In this document: positions 23,504-25,198 of the stretch, in pieces
Layout: each line of letters starts with the position of its first letter
How positions within the stretch are numbered: position 1 is the stretch's first letter
NCBI GenBank assembly: GCA_934281565.1
Contig: CAKQXI010000021.1
Location: 1-25,198 of the forward strand
Direction: 5' to 3'
Length of the DNA: 25,198 nucleotides
From: an uncultured Prevotella sp.
GTDB lineage: Bacteria > Bacteroidota > Bacteroidia > Bacteroidales > Bacteroidaceae
Notes under the pieces: model-generated
Seen by the model: the letters and a program-made list of their open reading frames with translations, nothing else
Told to the model about the DNA's origin: nothing
Database searches by the model: none
Translations under genes and position numbers: made by a program

Positions 23504-23762
23504 AGTTGGAGCGAACGGAAAAGAACGTGTGCGAGGAAGACTCAAATGAATGAGCGTATTGAACGTTATCCTAGAATAGAAATGTGGAAGTTTCGAAATC
23601 TGCTTGGATAGTGAACAATTCGGCTCACGCAATAGGATTATTGTATTCTTTCGTTTCGGGAGAAGATGATATACCTTTTGGCGTGGGCTATTGTTTTATG
23701 CCAGCAGATAGGTCCTTCCACAACCTCTATTCAGGCAAATAGACAATAGTCCCACGCTTTTT
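23504..23762 (+). ncRNA. Probable structured non-coding RNA of about 260 nt
   Basis: This gap (23429-23822) holds a consensus promoter, no gene longer than a 21-codon frame (23546-23611), and an intrinsic terminator. The 3' hairpin pairs GCGTGGGCTATTGT (23681-23694) with ACAATAGTCCCACGC (23743-23757), has further inner pairing (ATGCC with GGCA; ATAGGT with ACCTCTAT), and ends in TTTTT. Smaller stem-loops lie upstream (CAATA-GGAT-TATTG near 23628-23641). The hallmark sequences of RNase P RNA, tmRNA and the SRP GGAA loop are not present. A 6S-like rod is possible for the 3' part but I cannot confirm it. Alternatively it is a leader of the gene at 23823. Confidence 0.55.
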
Positions 23763-23822
23763 CATGAAACTTAATAATAACTTAAAAGGCTGAATTGGGA
23801 CTATAAGCCATTTAATTCTTAT

Positions 23823-24065
23823 ATGAATGATAATAAACTATTGAAAGTAATCTCAGTACTTGGTTTTGTAGTCTTAGCTGCTGTTAGTTGTTGGGCAACA
23901 TCTGAATCTCTTCATTTGTTGTTGCCTACTTATCCTATTTTGTTATGTTGGGCAATAACTGTTGCTTTTTTCTTTGTGGCATCATGGGGTACAAAAATGA
24001 TTGCAGATAGTTTGAACCAAAACATCTACATGGAATGCAAGGTCTATGAGAAGTGCAGCTTCTAA
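23823..24065 (+). pseudogene. Membrane protein gene cut off by foreign DNA
   Basis: The frame gives 80 residues, with two hydrophobic helices (VISVLGFVVLAAVSCWA and YPILLCWAITVAFFFVASWG) and then SLNQNIYMECKVYEKC before an early TAA. From memory, Bacteroidales proteins that begin like this continue well beyond the NQNIYME stretch with another helix, so this copy is probably truncated. The break is where the AT-rich stretch with TAG-recoded reading frame begins (near 24050). If the sequence is rejoined at the shared 9-mer AGAAGTGCA (24049-24057 and 25136-25144), the frame stays open to the window end. Whether the remaining part is the true 3' end is not proved. Confidence 0.55.
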
Positions 24066-24951
24066 AGCAGAATTAGAATGGATGTAGGCTAATCCAGAAA
24101 GAGCAACTAAAGTATATAAAAGTGGTGCTCGTGAATTTGGAGGACTAGATAATTAGCTTGCATTACGTTAGGTTAGAGATGAAGCTATAAAGCCATATTT
24201 AACTATTAAGAATAGACTTTTAGGAGGAGTTGATTTAGTTGAAGATGCAGGAAAGGGTACTCTTAAATTGATTAAGTCTCACCCTAAAACTGTTGCATCT
24301 ATTATCGGTGGTAGTGCAATTTTAGGTGGTGCTCCTATTGTTTATAATGCTATATCTAACAAAGTAAGTGGTGCTAAGGAATCTTTAAGAGATTAGTCTT
24401 CACGTATGTTTGATGTACTTTGGGGAAATACTTTTGGAACTAGGGGACATGGGAGTTCTAATTATAAGATTTTAAAGAATGCGTTCACTAGGTAGTGTGC
24501 AGCATATACAAACGATCATATGAGAAAAGAAAAAGCAGATATATATCAAAATGCTTGGAACTCAACAGTTCCATAGTATATGTCAGGTTATGAAGGCTTA
24601 AAAAGACCTAAGAAAGATGCATCTTTTGATGAGTTGTAGAACTATAATTATGATGCCGCAGATAATTTAAAAAGTAAAATAGATACTACAAAATTAGATA
24701 AAAATATGGATTATCCAGTTAATCTATATTATACTGATTCTCCATTTGCAAGAGAAGCATTCAATACAGGAACATATAATAGAGCGGGTAGCCATACTGG
24801 ATATTTACGTAATATTGACGGTTCTTGGAAATTAATACATAATGTTCATGGAGATGTTAGACAAAATGATTTAGAGGACGTATTAGGTTCTAAAAACGAA
24901 ACAGGAATAACATGGATTGGAAAAGGTTATCGCGCTACTGCGGATATTTGA
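24046..24951 (+). CDS. TAG-recoded phage protein with cysteine peptidase/amidase-like C-terminus
   Basis: With TAG read as an amino acid this is one frame of 301 residues ending in TGA (24949-24951). In-frame TAG codons lie at 24085, 24154, 24169, 24394, 24493, 24574 and 24637 (residues 14, 37, 42, 117, 150, 177, 198). In-frame TAA is absent. Glutamine is otherwise written CAA twice (24547, 24862) and never CAG, so TAG most likely encodes Gln. Residues 82-104 are hydrophobic (TVASIIGGSAILGG). Cys151 in CAAYTNDHM and His250 in AGSHTGYLRNIDG, followed by WKLIHNVHG, fit the Cys-His order of CHAP or NlpC/P60 peptidoglycan hydrolases. The start may be artificial: the frame is open back to 24016 and the gene is probably cut at its 5' end. 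Confidence 0.85.
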
Positions 24952-25144
24952 TAGCAGGCGTAATACTACTTTTAATAGTATTTAATAGGAGTAATTATTA
25001 TACTCCTGATGTAATAGCATACGATTATGCAAGTAAAAACGGGCTATACAATGCTACTATTATATATGTAGATTTTGGAAAGGGTAGTGGAATTAATAGG
25101 TTATATATTTATGATATACCTTGCGATTTCCAAATAGAAGTGCA
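24049..25144. mobile_element. Foreign AT-rich insert, fragment of a TAG-recoded phage
   Basis: The stretch differs sharply from its surroundings in base composition and codon use and holds the recoded gene plus a second overlapping frame. AGAAGTGCA lies at both edges (24049-24057 and 25136-25144), 1087 bp apart. No integrase, transposase or tRNA is inside. After 25145 the sequence becomes richer in GC. It may be a captured fragment, a small element, or one end of a larger prophage if the right-hand edge is not a true junction. Confidence 0.55.
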
Positions 25145-25172
25145 ACATTCTTCGGTGGAGCGCAAGCCCTAA
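24912..25172 (+). CDS. Small membrane-anchored protein, possibly phage-derived and truncated
   Basis: A frame of 86 codons overlapping the end of the recoded gene by 40 bp. One hydrophobic helix follows a short basic N-terminus (residues about 11-25, CGYLIAGVILLLIVF), then a polar segment rich in Tyr and Asn. It has no in-frame TAG and its two Gln codons are CAA. The last ten residues (from the 9-mer AGAAGTGCA at 25136) may be host sequence, so the natural C-terminus could be missing. Membrane anchor plus position after a lytic-type enzyme suggests a lysis or envelope role, but this is a guess. Confidence 0.5.
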   Translation: MDWKRLSRYCGYLIAGVILLLIVFNRSNYYTPDVIAYDYASKNGLYNATIIYVDFGKGSGINRLYIYDIPCDFQIEVQHSSVERKP

Positions 25173-25198
25173 GACTATGAAAAACACCGGAGAGGTTT

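Noticed and set aside
23504..23762. RNase P RNA or tmRNA
   Set aside because: The conserved P4 sequence of RNase P and the tRNA-like ends of tmRNA are not found, and the length is too short for either.
24046..24951. Ordinary pseudogene with several nonsense mutations
   Set aside because: Random decay would give TAA and TGA as well as TAG, and frameshifts. Here all seven internal stops are TAG and the phase never shifts.
24706..24951. An independent 81-residue gene starting at ATG 24706
   Set aside because: It is only the part of the recoded frame after the last TAG; the same protein continues upstream in the same phase.

Overview
The window looks like a chromosomal segment of a Bacteroidales bacterium, most likely Prevotella/Segatella. 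The evidence is the promoter grammar (TTTG, then 19-20 bp, then TAnnTTTG), which recurs before most genes, a fimbrillin-type lipoprotein, a large TonB-plug outer-membrane barrel without TonB-box genes nearby, a 2-oxoacid:ferredoxin oxidoreductase operon of the anaerobe type, and moderate GC. The genus is an inference; there is no rRNA in the window.

Layout. 1-524 (-) is the 5' part of a fimbrillin-like lipoprotein gene behind a long structured leader. 1157-3653 (+) carries trpS and a MATE transporter. 3799-6903 (+) is a five-gene operon: a 59-residue TPR protein, a ferredoxin-like subunit, and the alpha, beta and gamma subunits of a 2-oxoacid:ferredoxin oxidoreductase. 7185-9303 (-) holds a DUF3791 protein, a DUF3990 protein without a usable start codon, and an AAA ATPase. 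9488-13788 looks like a small regulon: an AraC-family regulator, a divergent GyrI-like effector-binding protein and an outer-membrane barrel protein. The last two share an identical 18-bp sequence exactly 20 bp upstream of their -7 boxes. 13884-15464 (-) is LolD-like ABC ATPase then a CvfB-type S1 protein. 15704-17547 (+) is an unknown protein overlapping a thioredoxin lipoprotein. 17549-19681 (-) is a CPA2 antiporter, divergent from an AAA/PD-(D/E)XK protein (19817-21376, +). 21411-22744 (-) is a LytTR regulator overlapping a membrane-anchored phosphodiester-glycosidase-like protein. 22969-23310 (+) is a small exported protein, followed by a strong terminator and a probable 260-nt non-coding RNA.

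The most unusual part is the right end. A host gene for a two-helix membrane protein (from 23823) is interrupted near 24050 by about 1.09 kb of very AT-rich DNA. Read with the standard code this stretch appears almost gene-free. Read with TAG as an amino acid it is one uninterrupted 301-codon frame (24046-24951) with seven in-frame TAG codons, no in-frame TAA, two CAA, no CAG, and a single TGA at the end. The protein has a Cys...His pattern like a phage cysteine peptidase/amidase (CHAP or NlpC/P60-like). This is best explained as a piece of a TAG-to-Gln recoded bacteriophage (as known for crAss-like and Lak phages) sitting in a standard-code bacterial chromosome. A 9-bp sequence, AGAAGTGCA, occurs at both edges of the foreign stretch.

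No tRNA, rRNA, CRISPR array, transposase or integrase was recognised in the window.
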